Assembly: GCF_016859125.1 (NCBI RefSeq)
Contig: NZ_CP069338.1
Coordinates: forward strand, 3,126,501-3,190,500
DNA: 64,000 nucleotides
DNA from: Archangium violaceum
GTDB taxonomy: Bacteria > Myxococcota > Myxococcia > Myxococcales > Myxococcaceae
Direction: 5' to 3'
Shown here: positions 43,876-53,440 of the stretch, in pieces
Layout of the letters: each line of letters begins with the position of its first letter
Position numbering within the stretch: position 1 is the stretch's first letter
The notes under the pieces: generated by a model
What the model saw: only the letters and a program-made list of their open reading frames with translations
Databases searched by the model: none
What the model was told of the DNA's origin: nothing
Translations under genes and position numbers: made by a program

Positions 43876-43892
43876 TGTCCGACTGTCGGACA
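43876..43892. promoter_or_regulatory. Inverted repeat between exporter and toxin genes
   Basis: TGTCCGA-CTG-TCGGACA, perfect 7-base arms, 80 bases after the exporter stop and 108 bases before the toxin start. No T-run follows, so a factor-binding site is as likely as a terminator. A run of ten C precedes it (43843-43855 region). Confidence 0.45.
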
Positions 43893-44000
43893 GGCCGGTG
43901 AACAACGTGGCCGGAGGTCAGCGGTGAAGAGGTCGTCGCTTGCTCACAGGATCGAGCTCTGGCGCCGTGGATATCCCTGACATCACGCACGGGACATCTC

Positions 44001-46157
44001 GTGGAGAAGAAGAAGCGCACACTCCCCCATGGGAAGAGCCTCATCGCGAAGGACACCGGTGGCTCGGTCCTCCTGCTCCTGGTGGCGCTGGTGCTGCTGG
44101 GAGGATGCGCCACGAGCCCTCCGCGCGGGAGTCTGCTGAGCGGTTCTGGCACGCACTCGCGGCCCTTCCCTCTCGCTTTGGCGGAAGTGGCGGGAAGCGC
44201 GGGCGGATTCCTCTCCCGAGAGACGGACGCGGGCCAGGGGGCACAGGAGGCGAGTGGCCAGGAAGAAGACGCGCGTCCCGGCCTGTCCTCCGCTCAGGAG
44301 GTGCTCGCCTCATTCCTGGCGTGCACCTCACCCGCGGAATTCATCGAGCTTCAGCGCGGAGTGGACCTGGGCCGGTTGCTCGAGAGGCTGGATGATTGGT
44401 CCGCCGTCCGGCTCGGTGCCCTGGGGCCGCTGCGCTCGGACTCGGGGGCCCACGTCCTCAACCGCAAGCGCGCCTCCTTCCTCGTCACCTCCACCCGGGA
44501 GTACGGCACCGCACGCGCCGAGCTCTTCGCCCTCTTCCTCCTCCACTCGGCCTTCACCAACGACTTGCATGAAGTGCTCTCGCTGCTGGCCCGGGACAAA
44601 CAGCTTGGGGAGACAGTGGGGCCCATGGGCGCTGTCCGCGAGGCCCTGCGCCAACGGGGCCTGAACCTCTCGGACTACGTGGACCGTCCCGAGCGCCTCG
44701 GTGACATGGCCCGGGGCCTGGCCAGCGCCGCCAACGAAGCCCTGTCCACCAGCGAGCTACGCCGCGGGGCCCTGTCCATGAAGTACTCCGCCCAGCGCGG
44801 GCAACTGCCTGCGCCCTACCAGGCCGCCCTCGACGAGGTGGAGCGGGCGGAGATGGCACAGGCCTTCTCACCGGGAAGCGTGGCGCTGGGGAGCTTCGAC
44901 GCGCTCACCTTGGGCGTACCGCTGGGCTTCTACAACCTGGTGGCTGGCACGTGCCATGGCGTGTACTCGCTGTCCCAGGGCCACTACGAGCAGGCCACTC
45001 GTGAGCTGTCGGCCGCCACGGTGCTGGTGTCCTTGTACGCCGGGGGCAAGGGCGTGCGTCGCCTCTCCGAGGCCAGGGGCACCCGGTGGGTCCGAGTGGG
45101 GCGGCTCCAGGTGCCGGAGTTGGGATTCGAGGGACTGGCGCAGGTGGCGGAGCGCCTGTGGGCGCGGCTGGGTGGGGACGGCCTCCGCGAGCTGGCCAGG
45201 TACCTCCAGGCGAACCGGGAAGCGGCCCTCCTCGTCTACGAGCGAGGAGAGGCTGGCGCCATGGCCCTCCACGAGGCTCGAGGTGATGTGGCGAGGGCCC
45301 AGGTGTGGTTGTCGGAAGCGAAGCGGCCCGAGCGCTCAGGCTCCACCCCGACAAGGGCCAGTGCGGGAAAGAGTCTCGGCGGCCTGGCGTCCCTCGTGGA
45401 CGAGGCGGCGGGCTTCTCCAGGGAGGTGGTGGAAGCGAAGCTCGCGCATGCGGAGCTCGACTCCGCGGGCCCCCGCCTGTCCGCGAACGTGGCCGTCCTG
45501 GAGAAGCAGCGCCCCTCCCTCTCCGCTCCACCTCCAGAGGCCCACGCACACCCGCTCTGGAGCGAGTACGTCACATACTGGGCGAATCGCCTCGCGGAGC
45601 TGAAGCAGGGCAGGCCCGTCAAGCCGCCCCTCGCTTGGGCGGGTTACACGCAGATGCGCGGGTTGTTCGCCCGGGGGCTCGCTTTCGAGCGCACCATGGT
45701 GGCCCTGCTGCGTGCCGACGCCGCCCTTCCTCGAGCGCAACGCCGCTTCCTCGAGGACTTCAACCAACCCCGCATCGAGACCTGCGTGGGCGTGTCCAAG
45801 CCGGGCACTCCAGGCATCCGCTTCGCCGATGTGCTCGTCATCGAAGAACAGCCGCGTCCCAGCCAACAACCTCGTGTGGAGACATTCAGCTTCAAGAGCC
45901 GCAATCTGTCTCTGCTGGGTGAAGAAGCGTTGGCGGCACAAATGAAGGCGGACGCGAGTGAAGCCCTGCGGTATTATGGTCAAACGTTGGACATTCGCAG
46001 GCATGCTCTCGAGCTTCGCGATACTCCAGTGAAAGTTCATAGGGTCCGCCTCATCTACGAGAGCGGCGAACTCATCCCCAAGGACCCAGCGAAATTGAGG
46101 GCAGCCATGCAAGAAACCGAAATGGAGGTCAAGGGAGTGGAGGTCCTGTTCCGATGA
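44001..46157 (+). CDS. Lipoprotein toxin with PD-(D/E)XK-like tip
   Basis: 718 residues from GTG 44001. A lipoprotein signal (GGSVLLLLVALVLLGGCATS) is followed by a low-complexity linker, a long helical body (EFIELQRGVDLGRLLERLDD, ELFALFLLHSAFTNDLHEVL) with a hydrophobic central stretch GVPLGFYNLVAGTCHGVYSL, and a C-terminal tip of about 130 residues. The tip has GIRFADVLVIEE, then VETFSFKSRNLSLL, i.e. D...(E)-x-K spacing of a restriction-endonuclease fold (about 610-631), so a DNase is likely. The stop overlaps the next gene by ATGA. Architecture fits outer-membrane-exchange (SitA-like) toxins. Its first 109 codons are duplicated at 47569-47895. Confidence 0.75.
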   Translation: MEKKKRTLPHGKSLIAKDTGGSVLLLLVALVLLGGCATSPPRGSLLSGSGTHSRPFPLALAEVAGSAGGFLSRETDAGQGAQEASGQEEDARPGLSSAQEVLASFLACTSPAEFIELQRGVDLGRLLERLDDWSAVRLGALGPLRSDSGAHVLNRKRASFLVTSTREYGTARAELFALFLLHSAFTNDLHEVLSLLARDKQLGETVGPMGAVREALRQRGLNLSDYVDRPERLGDMARGLASAANEALSTSELRRGALSMKYSAQRGQLPAPYQAALDEVERAEMAQAFSPGSVALGSFDALTLGVPLGFYNLVAGTCHGVYSLSQGHYEQATRELSAATVLVSLYAGGKGVRRLSEARGTRWVRVGRLQVPELGFEGLAQVAERLWARLGGDGLRELARYLQANREAALLVYERGEAGAMALHEARGDVARAQVWLSEAKRPERSGSTPTRASAGKSLGGLASLVDEAAGFSREVVEAKLAHAELDSAGPRLSANVAVLEKQRPSLSAPPPEAHAHPLWSEYVTYWANRLAELKQGRPVKPPLAWAGYTQMRGLFARGLAFERTMVALLRADAALPRAQRRFLEDFNQPRIETCVGVSKPGTPGIRFADVLVIEEQPRPSQQPRVETFSFKSRNLSLLGEEALAAQMKADASEALRYYGQTLDIRRHALELRDTPVKVHRVRLIYESGELIPKDPAKLRAAMQETEMEVKGVEVLFR

Positions 46158-47488
46158 AGTGGCTGAAGATCCTGGATGTGGACGACTACCTCCTTCTCAC
46201 CTTCGACGGAGCTTTCGACCAGCAGGTCGCACTCGAACATGAGCTGGATCCTTTATTCCAAGCACTCGAGGAGTACGCAGGCGAATGGATGCCGGATGTC
46301 GTTGAAGGCAAGCACCGACGCAAATACTCTCGCGCCGCCCTCTGGAAGGCGCTGGAGGAGAAGCGCGGCGAAAAAAGCACATCCGTCGTGCTCGGTCGAA
46401 CGAAGTGGCCCGCGTTGTACATGAGGCTCCATCTCTATCTTCCGCCGCTTCCTCCCGAGCTGAGAATTTCAATCAATGTGCAGCCCCTGTCTTTCTTCAC
46501 GGAGGTGGAGCGCTGCCGCGAGTTCGTGGACATGGTCCGAACCTGGGCCTCCCACCATCCAGTCACCCACGCCCAAGCCAACAGTCTGGCCGAGGTTCAG
46601 TTGTCGGGTGCGCCATGGTTCGGCCGCGACATGCGGACCTCGATTCGAGACGGCTTCGACAAAATCTACGAGCTGTCCTGGCTCAACGTCTTCGGTCCGA
46701 AGCTGGTGGAATCCGTCGGCCGCGAGCGCATGCTGTCCACTCCGGCCCACCGGGTGGAGGCTCTTCCCAACGGCTCCATCCTCCTGGTGACGTGGCCCAC
46801 CGCCTCCGACTTCGCCCGCGACGAAGCCCGTGTCGCCCAGGCCCGCGCTCACGTCCACCTCCGCCCCGACCTCGACTTCGACACCCTGCTTCGCTCCCTG
46901 CGCGAGCGCAGCGCCGCCCTCGCCCCCGTGGCGCCCCTCTTCCACCCAGACGTGGCTCCGCTCCTCTCTCGTGTCGTGGACCGCGTCTCCCTCGCCGAGC
47001 GTCAGCGCAAAATCTCCGAGCTCAACCTCTGGCAGCCTCCCGAGCCCGAGGAGTGGCTCCCCTCCTACTCCGCCCTTCCTCCGGACGTGGAGAATCCAGA
47101 GCGCGTCCGCGACTACTACGGCTACCTCTCCGAGCGCCTCGTGGCGCTCCTTCACTCCCAGGTTCCCTCCGTCTTCAAGCAAACCCCCGAGTCCCTCACC
47201 GACATCGACGCCCACTTCTGGTCGCAGAACTTCCCGGAAGTCTTCGAGCGCCAGAACATCGACGAGCACGCCGTCCCCGCCGTGGGCGCCTACCTGGGCG
47301 AGGTGCTCGTGCGCAACCTCGGCGGCCAATGGCTCCCTCGCAACAAGCTCGCCGAGGCCCAGGTCCTCGTCGGCCAGCGCGTCTGGCTTCCCATGGTCCG
47401 CGCCCACCGCTACCTGCGCTCCCGTCAGTCCCTTCTCGACTTCTCCCTCACTCAGCTCTACCGCGTGGCCGAGCGCCACCGCGGCTGA
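46154..47488 (+). CDS. Large immunity-like protein paired with the lipoprotein toxin
   Basis: 444 residues starting inside the toxin stop (ATGA overlap), so translation is coupled. Soluble, no signal. The N-terminal 130 residues (LLTFDGAFDQQVALEHELDP, TKWPALYMRLHLYLPPLPPE) and the rest (FDKIYELSWLNVFGPKLVES, AVPAVGAYLGEVLVRNLGGQ) do not match a family I know; the second half recalls proteins with ...GAYLGEVLVRNLGGxW motifs seen beside toxins. It is larger than usual for an immunity protein, so it may combine two domains. Assignment rests on position. Confidence 0.65.
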   Translation: MKWLKILDVDDYLLLTFDGAFDQQVALEHELDPLFQALEEYAGEWMPDVVEGKHRRKYSRAALWKALEEKRGEKSTSVVLGRTKWPALYMRLHLYLPPLPPELRISINVQPLSFFTEVERCREFVDMVRTWASHHPVTHAQANSLAEVQLSGAPWFGRDMRTSIRDGFDKIYELSWLNVFGPKLVESVGRERMLSTPAHRVEALPNGSILLVTWPTASDFARDEARVAQARAHVHLRPDLDFDTLLRSLRERSAALAPVAPLFHPDVAPLLSRVVDRVSLAERQRKISELNLWQPPEPEEWLPSYSALPPDVENPERVRDYYGYLSERLVALLHSQVPSVFKQTPESLTDIDAHFWSQNFPEVFERQNIDEHAVPAVGAYLGEVLVRNLGGQWLPRNKLAEAQVLVGQRVWLPMVRAHRYLRSRQSLLDFSLTQLYRVAERHRG

Positions 47489-47568
47489 CCCACTCGCCCC
47501 ACATCTCTCCCCTCTGCGTCGTCGCCTCGCACAGGAACCTGACGGGTGTGCTTCAAGGGGCATTTGCC

Positions 47569-47913
47569 GTGGCGAAGAAAAACCGCACACTCCCCCATGG
47601 GAAGAGCCTCATCGCGAAGGACACCGGTGGCTCGGTCCTCCTGCTCCTGGTGGCGCTGGTGCTGCTGGGAGGATGCGCCACGAGCCCTCCGCGCGGGAGT
47701 CCGCTGAGCGGTTTTGGCGCGCACTCGCGGCCCTTCCCTCTCGCTTTGGCGGAAGTGGCGGGAAGCGCGGGCGGATTCCTCTCCCGAGAGACGGACGCGG
47801 GCCAGGGGGCACAAGAGGCGAGTGGACAGGAAGAAGACGCGCGTCCCGGCCAGTCCTCCGCTCAGGAAATGCTCGCCTCATTCCTGGCGTGCACCTGTTG
47901 CCGCGCAGCGTAG
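47569..47913 (+). pseudogene. Truncated repeat of the toxin N-terminus
   Basis: 114 codons from GTG 47569, almost identical to the first 109 codons of the toxin at 44001 (same KDTGGSVLLLLVALVLLGGC signal and linker; few substitutions). Similarity stops at about 47895, where four foreign codons and a stop follow and IS91-like sequence begins soon after. It still encodes a lipoprotein signal and linker without a toxic tip. The duplication brackets the immunity gene, as if a second toxin module had been joined here and then lost to the IS. Confidence 0.85.
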
Positions 47914-47959
47914 ATGGGGGAAAACGGCCCGGAATCGGACCGACTGGATGATGGGAAGG

Positions 47960-49305
47960 GGGCCTGGTCGTGGGGGCGCCTCAACACCACGCGGCCTGGG
48001 AGGCCCTCTCGCCGGGGCCAGCCTCGCTCCTGCCGTGGGCAGTCCCAGGTGCTTCAGAATCGCTCTCACCCCTCCTGCTCCCTTCGCCTACGCCAGCACC
48101 CGCCGCCTTCCTCCACTCCTCTCGCAGGCGAATACGTCCACCGCGAAGGTCCTCCTCCGCATCTCTGCCTGGTCCACACTCGGCCTCCTCTCCCTCTTCG
48201 CCTCCTTCCTGGCCGCTGCCTGGGGCTCCACCCTCCCCTCCTCCCCTCCTTCTTGGGGGGCCAGAAATGGCCGCGGTCTGGCGCCTGGAGCGAAGACTCC
48301 GTGGAACCTCGTGAGCTTTGCCCGAGGCGGCGGCACCAGGGACGCCTCACGCCGTTACAGTTCCAGCCCGGTGAAGCGCAGGTGCGTCGTTCCGTCCGGC
48401 AGCGGCCGCTTCATGCGCCAGGCGCTGCGGCCATCCTCCATTCGCGACAGGCGCTCCAGCGCCAGCGCGCCACGCGCCCCGTAGCGGCCTGGCCGCTCCA
48501 GCCCCTGCCTGTCTTTGGCGTGAAGGTGCGTGTTGGCGTGCAGGGAGAAGCCCTCCACCAAGGCGCATCGGGGCTGCTTTCGGGGAGGAGGCCGCACTTC
48601 CACCTCCGTCCAGCTCAGCCTCTGCTGCAGGGAGTGCGCCTGGTATGTCTGCAGCGCATCCTCGGGCCCTTGCGCGGGCAGGGCCCCTCTTTTCTCCAGC
48701 AGGCGCAGCACCCGGTGACTCACCCCCCTCAGCAACCGCTCCACCTCTCCTTTCCTGGGCGGCGGCAACGGCTCGATGCGCACGCCGCCCTCCTCCGGCA
48801 CGAAGACGCCGTCCGGCACCAGCGAGTCGCAGTGCGGCCTCACTTGCAAGGCCGACCCAAAGAACTGGATGAACGAGCGCGGCCCCTACCTGCCCACGAC
48901 GGATGCCCTGCCTCCGCGCTCGCCGACGTTGTAGGGCTTGCCCCCGCGCGCAGGAAGACGGTGAGGACATCCGAGAGCAGTCCCTCGTCCTCGAGCAGCA
49001 CCCACCGCACCCGGTGCGGAAAGGACAGCGTCCACTGTCGATAAGGCACGTGCGGCAGCACCCGCTCCACCAGATGCTCCGCCGTTACATGCGCCCGCTT
49101 CGCATTGCAGGACGGGCACACCCCTCGTCCTTTGCACGAGAAGGCGACGAGAAGTTCGTCCTTACAACTCTCGCAGCGCACCCGCGCGAAGCCGTGCGCC
49201 AGCACTCCGCACTCCAGGTACCGGGCGAAGTCCCGCTCTACGTACCGGGGCAGGCCGCGCCCCACCTCGCTCGCCTCCTCCAGCAGCGTGGCCAGGTTGT
49301 CCCTC
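47960..49305 (-). mobile_element. IS91-like transposase relic, copy 1
   Basis: Minus-strand relic of an IS91-family (Y2 HUH, rolling-circle) transposase broken into several frames. The N-terminal zinc domain survives at 48840-49265: GRGLPRYVERDFARYLECGV, VRCESCKDELLVAFSCKGRG, VCPSCNAKRAHVTAEHLVER, WTLSFPHRVRWVLL. The central part is at 48355-48849 ([40 protein letters not shown]) and the C-terminal part at 47900-48340 (RRTFAVDVFACERSGGRRRV, AILKHLGLPTAGARLAPARG). Frameshifts separate the pieces. It abuts the truncated toxin copy on one side and cuts the SH3-like gene on the other. The noncoding-looking stretch 47914-48340 is its 3' end. Confidence 0.88.
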
Positions 49306-49537
49306 AGCGCTCGGAGCGCTCGAGCTCGCGCAGCTCCGTGCCGATGAAGAGCCGGGTCACCTCCTGCCCGTCAGGGCGGGGCGTGGCCCGCACCTTGACG
49401 CCCGACGCCACGGTGATGCGCTGCTTCTCCGTCTTCGGCGGATCGGCCGCGAGGGCAGGGGAGAGCTGACAGAGCAGCACGAGCAGGGTGAACGTGGTGC
49501 GGAGCTGGGACAAGAGAGACTCCTCGGGTATGGACAT
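49304..49537 (-). pseudogene. Periplasmic SH3-like protein cut by the IS91-like element
   Basis: 77 codons from ATG 49537: a signal peptide (TFTLLVLLCQLSPALAAD) and the first half of a bacterial SH3 domain (ITVASGVKVRATPRPDGQEV, TRLFIGTELRELE). The frame ends within a few bases of where IS91-like sequence begins (about 49305-49316), so the C-terminal part is lost. It lies 54 bases downstream of the membrane-anchored protein gene and would be the last gene of that operon. Confidence 0.7.
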
Positions 49538-49591
49538 GGAATGAGGGCGCGGGGTGTAGCACCGTGTCCTCGCTCCGTCACGTCGCGCCCG

Positions 49592-50116
49592 TCAACGGAT
49601 GGTGACGTCGAAGCGCTTGGGAAGCTCGTTCTCATCGAGCACCTGCGCCCTCAGGAACTCGATGGCGATCCGTGCTCCCGGTTGCCAGTAGGGCTCGTCC
49701 TGCTCGTTCGCCCACAGGCAGCCCTGCATCTTCTCGAGCTGGAGGAGCCGGAACTCGAGCTGATCGTAGCCTTTGTCCGAGGTGAGGTTGTCGTCGATCT
49801 CCACGGTGAGCTGGGGCTGATAGGGCCCGAGGTAGACGGTTGTCAGCGTACGGTTGGAGTAGATGGCGAAGAGCGATTCGCCCACCACCATGGGACTCAG
49901 GTTGAACTGAAACTGTACGGAGGAGCGTCCTTTGTCACTCAGGACATACCGATGGAGTTGGTCGAAATGGGTGCGCGCCGCCTCGAGTTGCTTCTGGGTG
50001 AGTTTCTGGCATTGCATCATGTAGGAAGCCTCGAATCCGTACTTGAGCGCGAAGACTCCTGCCGCCGCGAAGATGAATCCAGCGGCCACGAGTGGGTATC
50101 TGGGGCGCTTTGGCAT
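49592..50116 (-). CDS. Membrane-anchored protein of unknown function
   Basis: 174 residues with one N-terminal membrane helix (YPLVAAGFIFAAAGVFALKY) and a soluble domain of about 140 residues (AARTHFDQLHRYVLSDKGRS, VYLGPYQPQLTVEIDDNL, QLEFRLLQLEKMQGCLW). The ATG shares one base with the stop of the clan-CD-like gene upstream (TGATG), so the two are translationally coupled. No family recognised. Being coupled to a putative protease effector, it could be an inhibitor or immunity factor at the membrane; this is inference. Confidence 0.65.
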   Translation of the reverse strand: MPKRPRYPLVAAGFIFAAAGVFALKYGFEASYMMQCQKLTQKQLEAARTHFDQLHRYVLSDKGRSSVQFQFNLSPMVVGESLFAIYSNRTLTTVYLGPYQPQLTVEIDDNLTSDKGYDQLEFRLLQLEKMQGCLWANEQDEPYWQPGARIAIEFLRAQVLDENELPKRFDVTIR

Positions 50117-51087
50117 CAGGAGGGCGATGATCTGGGGGTGAAGACGTGCATGCCGGCACTGAGCCCCTCGGGTGTCTGTCCGGTGCTGGGGAGCTCGATA
50201 CCACCCGCCTTGCGCCAGAGCGAGTATCCGCTCGTGCCTTCCTTGACGGCACCCGAGAAGAGTCCATCGGCGAGGCCGGGATGGGGAAGGGCCTGGTGCT
50301 CGGGTGGAAGCTCGATGACCTGCCCCTCCTGCGTCTTGCGAGCTTCCTTCAACGCCTCGGAGATGGCGAGGGAGGTGCTTTTCTCTCGCAGCACGCTTCC
50401 ATAGAAGCTCCGCCGGAGGAATGCATGAACCTGGACCTTGTAATGGTCGGCCATCTTCTGGGCCAGGCTGTTCTCCATGCCCGCTTCTGAATCACTGGAG
50501 AGGCTGTTCGCGCGAACGGAAACGCCAGTCCGACAGGCGTAGGAGTAGATGCGCCCATCCGGCACGAAGGCATCCTTCCGGGTAGCGGAGAGTTCGGAGG
50601 CCGAGAAGTCGATGGCCGGAGTATCGAAGGGACCCCTGAAGTTGAGTTTGATGGCGCCGGGCACCCCATGGGAGAAGAACGCGACATCTTGAAGGAGGAG
50701 CTTCACCTTCTTGCCGCCTTCCAGGCTCTCGGGTCGTGTGTTGATGTGATTCACGATGTCCCCGGAGCTGGCGAGCTTGACGATATGGAAGCCAGCCTTC
50801 TCCCTGAGGTAGTCGAGCGCCAGCTTCTCGTGTCTCGTATATTCGATGTCCACGTAGGCGAGGGTGTTCTTGTCGGCGCTCCGAAGCCCTCCGCGGGTCA
50901 GGACGTAGGCCGCGGCGATGAACATCATCTTGAGCCAGAAGCTGTCGTAGTCCGACTCCGAGCCAACGAAGAGGACATTCTCCCGGCGGATGAGGACGTC
51001 CTGTGGGCAACCCGTGGCGGTGCCATCGGTTGGAGTCGAATCCGAGGGCTGGGAGTTGGGATGGGTGGGTCTTCCCGGAGTGGTCAT
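50116..51087 (-). CDS. Putative clan-CD (caspase-fold) cysteine protease
   Basis: 323 residues from ATG 51087, overlapping the upstream stop by ATGA. After a Pro/Thr-rich N-terminus come strands (ENVLFVGSESDYDSFWLKMM), then LLLQDVAFFSHGVPGAIKLN with a His-Gly at residue 140, and RIYSYACRTGVSVRAN with Cys 185. The His-Gly / Ala-Cys pair 45 residues apart, each after a hydrophobic strand, is the hallmark of caspase-like (clan CD) peptidases such as CHAT and CPD. After the cysteine come LAQKMADHYKVQVHAFLRRS. I know no named family for it. The operon context (an upstream conserved protein and a coupled membrane protein downstream) suggests a secreted effector or defence protease. Confidence 0.6.
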   Translation of the reverse strand: MTTPGRPTHPNSQPSDSTPTDGTATGCPQDVLIRRENVLFVGSESDYDSFWLKMMFIAAAYVLTRGGLRSADKNTLAYVDIEYTRHEKLALDYLREKAGFHIVKLASSGDIVNHINTRPESLEGGKKVKLLLQDVAFFSHGVPGAIKLNFRGPFDTPAIDFSASELSATRKDAFVPDGRIYSYACRTGVSVRANSLSSDSEAGMENSLAQKMADHYKVQVHAFLRRSFYGSVLREKSTSLAISEALKEARKTQEGQVIELPPEHQALPHPGLADGLFSGAVKEGTSGYSLWRKAGGIELPSTGQTPEGLSAGMHVFTPRSSPS

Positions 51088-51863
51088 GATCGCGCTCCCT
51101 CGGCGTGGTGGGCCAGCAGTTGCTCGAGCCAGGCGAAGGTCCTGGTCTTCAGGAGGCTGGCGCGGTCCTCCGGCTCGCTCGTGGCTGTGTCCCCCAGGGC
51201 CTGGGCAATCCAGGGCTGGAGTGGATCCTCGAGGCAGCCATGGCCGAACACCCACATGAGCATGAAGGTCAAGGCCATTCCTCGGACAGAGGAGAGCTGC
51301 TGGCTCCGCGCGGCCTCCAGGCCTCGACGGATGAGTGCTTCGACCCCCTCGATGCCGACATGGACGAACCTGGGTGAATCCGCCTTCTTGAGCTCCCGCA
51401 GCATGTCGGGAAGGAAGTTCTCATCCGTGAGGGTCGCGAGGGACATCTCGGTGAGGAACCGGATGGCCCTGCGCACGCAGGACGCGTAGTCATCCTGCGG
51501 GCCAACGGCCCTGGCCTGATGCTCCAGCGTCTTCTCGAAGAGCCACTCCGCGCGTTGCTGCTGGGAGACCGGGCCCGGCTCGAGCAGGATGCGAGCCGCC
51601 CAGGGGTACTGGGGATCCGTGTCGAAATGGGCGCCGAACAGCAGCATCAATTCGAGGTACAGACGGACGGGCCCCTGGTGGGTCAGTCCGTAACGGCCGG
51701 CACGGGTGACGCCGAGGTGGATGCTCTTCCTCAGTTGCGCTTCCCCGGCCGCCTTGACGAGCGGAGGTGAGAACCCGGCCAGGTGGTCGAGCATCTTGTC
51801 CTCGAAGCTCCGCCTCGCCACCTCGCCAAATGCTTCCAGCTGAGATTTCCGGATGGTCAACAC
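51084..51863 (-). CDS. Conserved helical protein of toxin/secretion operons
   Basis: 259 residues starting at GTG (TTG next). Helical, opening with LTIRKSQLEAFGEVARRSFE, then RKSIHLGVTRAGRYGLTHQG, LYLELMLLFGAHFDTDPQYP and WAARIL. The pattern (helix, 'YG', 'LMLLFG--FD-DP-YPWA') is one I associate from memory with proteins encoded beside type VI secretion effectors in myxobacteria; treat that as a lead, not a match. It is translationally coupled (ATGA) to the clan-CD-like gene and would be the first gene of the operon, perhaps an adaptor or chaperone. Confidence 0.55.
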   Translation of the reverse strand: MLTIRKSQLEAFGEVARRSFEDKMLDHLAGFSPPLVKAAGEAQLRKSIHLGVTRAGRYGLTHQGPVRLYLELMLLFGAHFDTDPQYPWAARILLEPGPVSQQQRAEWLFEKTLEHQARAVGPQDDYASCVRRAIRFLTEMSLATLTDENFLPDMLRELKKADSPRFVHVGIEGVEALIRRGLEAARSQQLSSVRGMALTFMLMWVFGHGCLEDPLQPWIAQALGDTATSEPEDRASLLKTRTFAWLEQLLAHHAEGARS

Positions 51864-52076
51864 GTCGGACTTCCCATTCCAGCCTGATACGTATGGGAAG
51901 GACGTGCTCGCCTGCGCTCATCTGCTCGCGAACGCCTCCCCCTCCGCCGCGAGCCAGAAAGAAAGCGTAGGTGCTCATCTCCGGGTTGTCCAGCCGTACG
52001 TCAGGTGCTTCCGGGTCGCACCGATCGGGTAGGTCCGATGACCAGGTGCTCGACCTGGCCCGGTGTACGCGGCGCC

Positions 52077-52300
52077 TCAGAACGGGTTCTGCGATACCGC
52101 GAGGCCGGGGCTCGCCTCCCAGGACGTGACGTAGTTGTCCGGGGTTCGCCGCCACCACTGGCCCCACATCACGCCGGACGAGTTCCGGTACGACCACGCG
52201 GTGTTCGCGTTGTGGTTCAGCCAGCTCTTGATCGAGGCGTCGTTGGTCGCGCCGGCCCACTTGCTGGCCCATCGAACGAAGATGCCCTTGAACCCGACGT
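52077..52300 (-). pseudogene. GH76 (alpha-1,6-mannanase) C-terminal fragment
   Basis: About 74 codons: FKGIFVRWASKWAGATNDAS, IKSWLNHNANTAWSYRNSSG, MWGQWWRRTPDNYVTSWEAS, ending SQNPF. FKGIF and the W-rich end are typical of the C-terminus of glycoside hydrolase family 76 enzymes. The upstream part of the gene is gone; the IS110 element begins at about 52300. The 100 bases on the other side (51980-52076) hold nothing recognised. Confidence 0.75.
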
Positions 52301-52401
52301 ATAGCGGTGATGAAGCGGCTGGCCGGCCACATGCGTGGAGGCCCACCGAGCCCTACCTTGCGGCGGTGCGGAGGTGACCGCCAAAGTGGGGGAAGTGGGC
52401 G

Positions 52402-53360
52402 ATGGAATACATCGGCATCGATGTGCACAAGCGGGACAGCCAAGTGTGCATTCTGGGCGAGAGTGGAGAGGTGGTGCTGGAGCAGCGGGTGCGCACGCAA
52501 CGGGAGCGGTTGGGGGAGCTGCTGAGCAAGCGCTCGAAGGCCCGGATGCTGCTGGAGGCTTCCACCGAGAGCGAGTGGGTGGCGCGGTGCCTGGAGGAGA
52601 TGGGCCACGAGGTGGTGGTGGCTGACCCCAACTTCGCGCCCATGTACGCCACGCGCAGCCGCCGGGTAAAGACAGACAAGCGGGACGCCCGCACCCTGGC
52701 GGAGGCGTGCAAGCTGGGGGCGTACCGGCCCGCGCACCGCACCTCGGACGAGCAGCGACACATGAGGGCGCAGCTGGCCGTACGCGAGGCGCTGGTGCGC
52801 ACGCGCACCCGCTCCATTTCTCAGGTGCGCGCCCTGGTGAGGCGTGAGGGCCCGCGGGTAGCGGATGGGGAGGCGGAGTCCTTCGTCAAGCGGGTGGAGG
52901 CCCTGGCGCTGCCGGGCAGGTTGAAGGCGGAGATGGCCCCGCTGCTGAGCCTCCTGCTGCACCTCAACGAGCAGATTGCCTTCCTGGACGGGATGCTCGA
53001 GCGTCTGGCCCGCCGGGACGAGCAGCTCGCGCGACTGTGCACGGTGCCGCACGTGGGCCCGGTGACGGCATGCGCCTTCGCCTCCGCGGTGGATGACCCC
53101 AAGCGATTCAGCGGGCCGCACCAGCTGGAGGCGTACCTGGGGCTGGTGCCCAGCGAGAGAAGCTCGGGGGAGAAACAGCACCGAGGCCGGATAACGAAGA
53201 CGGGAAACAGCCGGGTGCGCTGCTTGCTGATACAGGCGGCCCTCTCGCTGCTGCGGGGGAGCAAGCCCGAAACGGCACACCTGCGGGAGTGGGCCGAAAA
53301 GATTGCCGCCCGGCGCGGCAAGAAGATTGCGGTGGTAGCACTGGCACGCAGGCCAGCCCA
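52402..53360 (+). pseudogene. IS110-family transposase, C-terminally interrupted
   Basis: About 320 codons from ATG 52402 (GGGGGAAG upstream). N-terminal DEDD nuclease domain: YIGIDVHKRDSQVCILGESG, VLEASTESEWVAR-like (MLLEASTESEW), VVVADPNFAPMYATRSRRVK, TDKRDARTLAEACKLG. C-terminal transposase_20 domain: LCTVPHVGPVTACAFASAVD, FSGPHQLEAYLGLVPSERSS, GRITKTGNSRVRCLLIQAAL. After KIAVVALARR (about 53360) the frame continues into unrelated and IS91-like sequence, so the last 30 or so residues of the transposase are replaced. The left part (52300-52401) is the 5' end of the element. Confidence 0.88.
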
Positions 53361-53440
53361 GCCCAGGCCACCGTCCCTGGCGAGGCGCGGCACCGGAGGA
53401 GTACAGCAGTGGTGCTGGGAGCAGCAGCCCCTGCTTTGGC

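Noticed and set aside
51863-51978. Possible N-terminus MSTYAFFLARGGGGG starting at 51978 (minus)
   Set aside because: Only about 39 codons before it overlaps the next gene in another frame; might be the remnant of a lost upstream gene, but the evidence is too thin for a feature.
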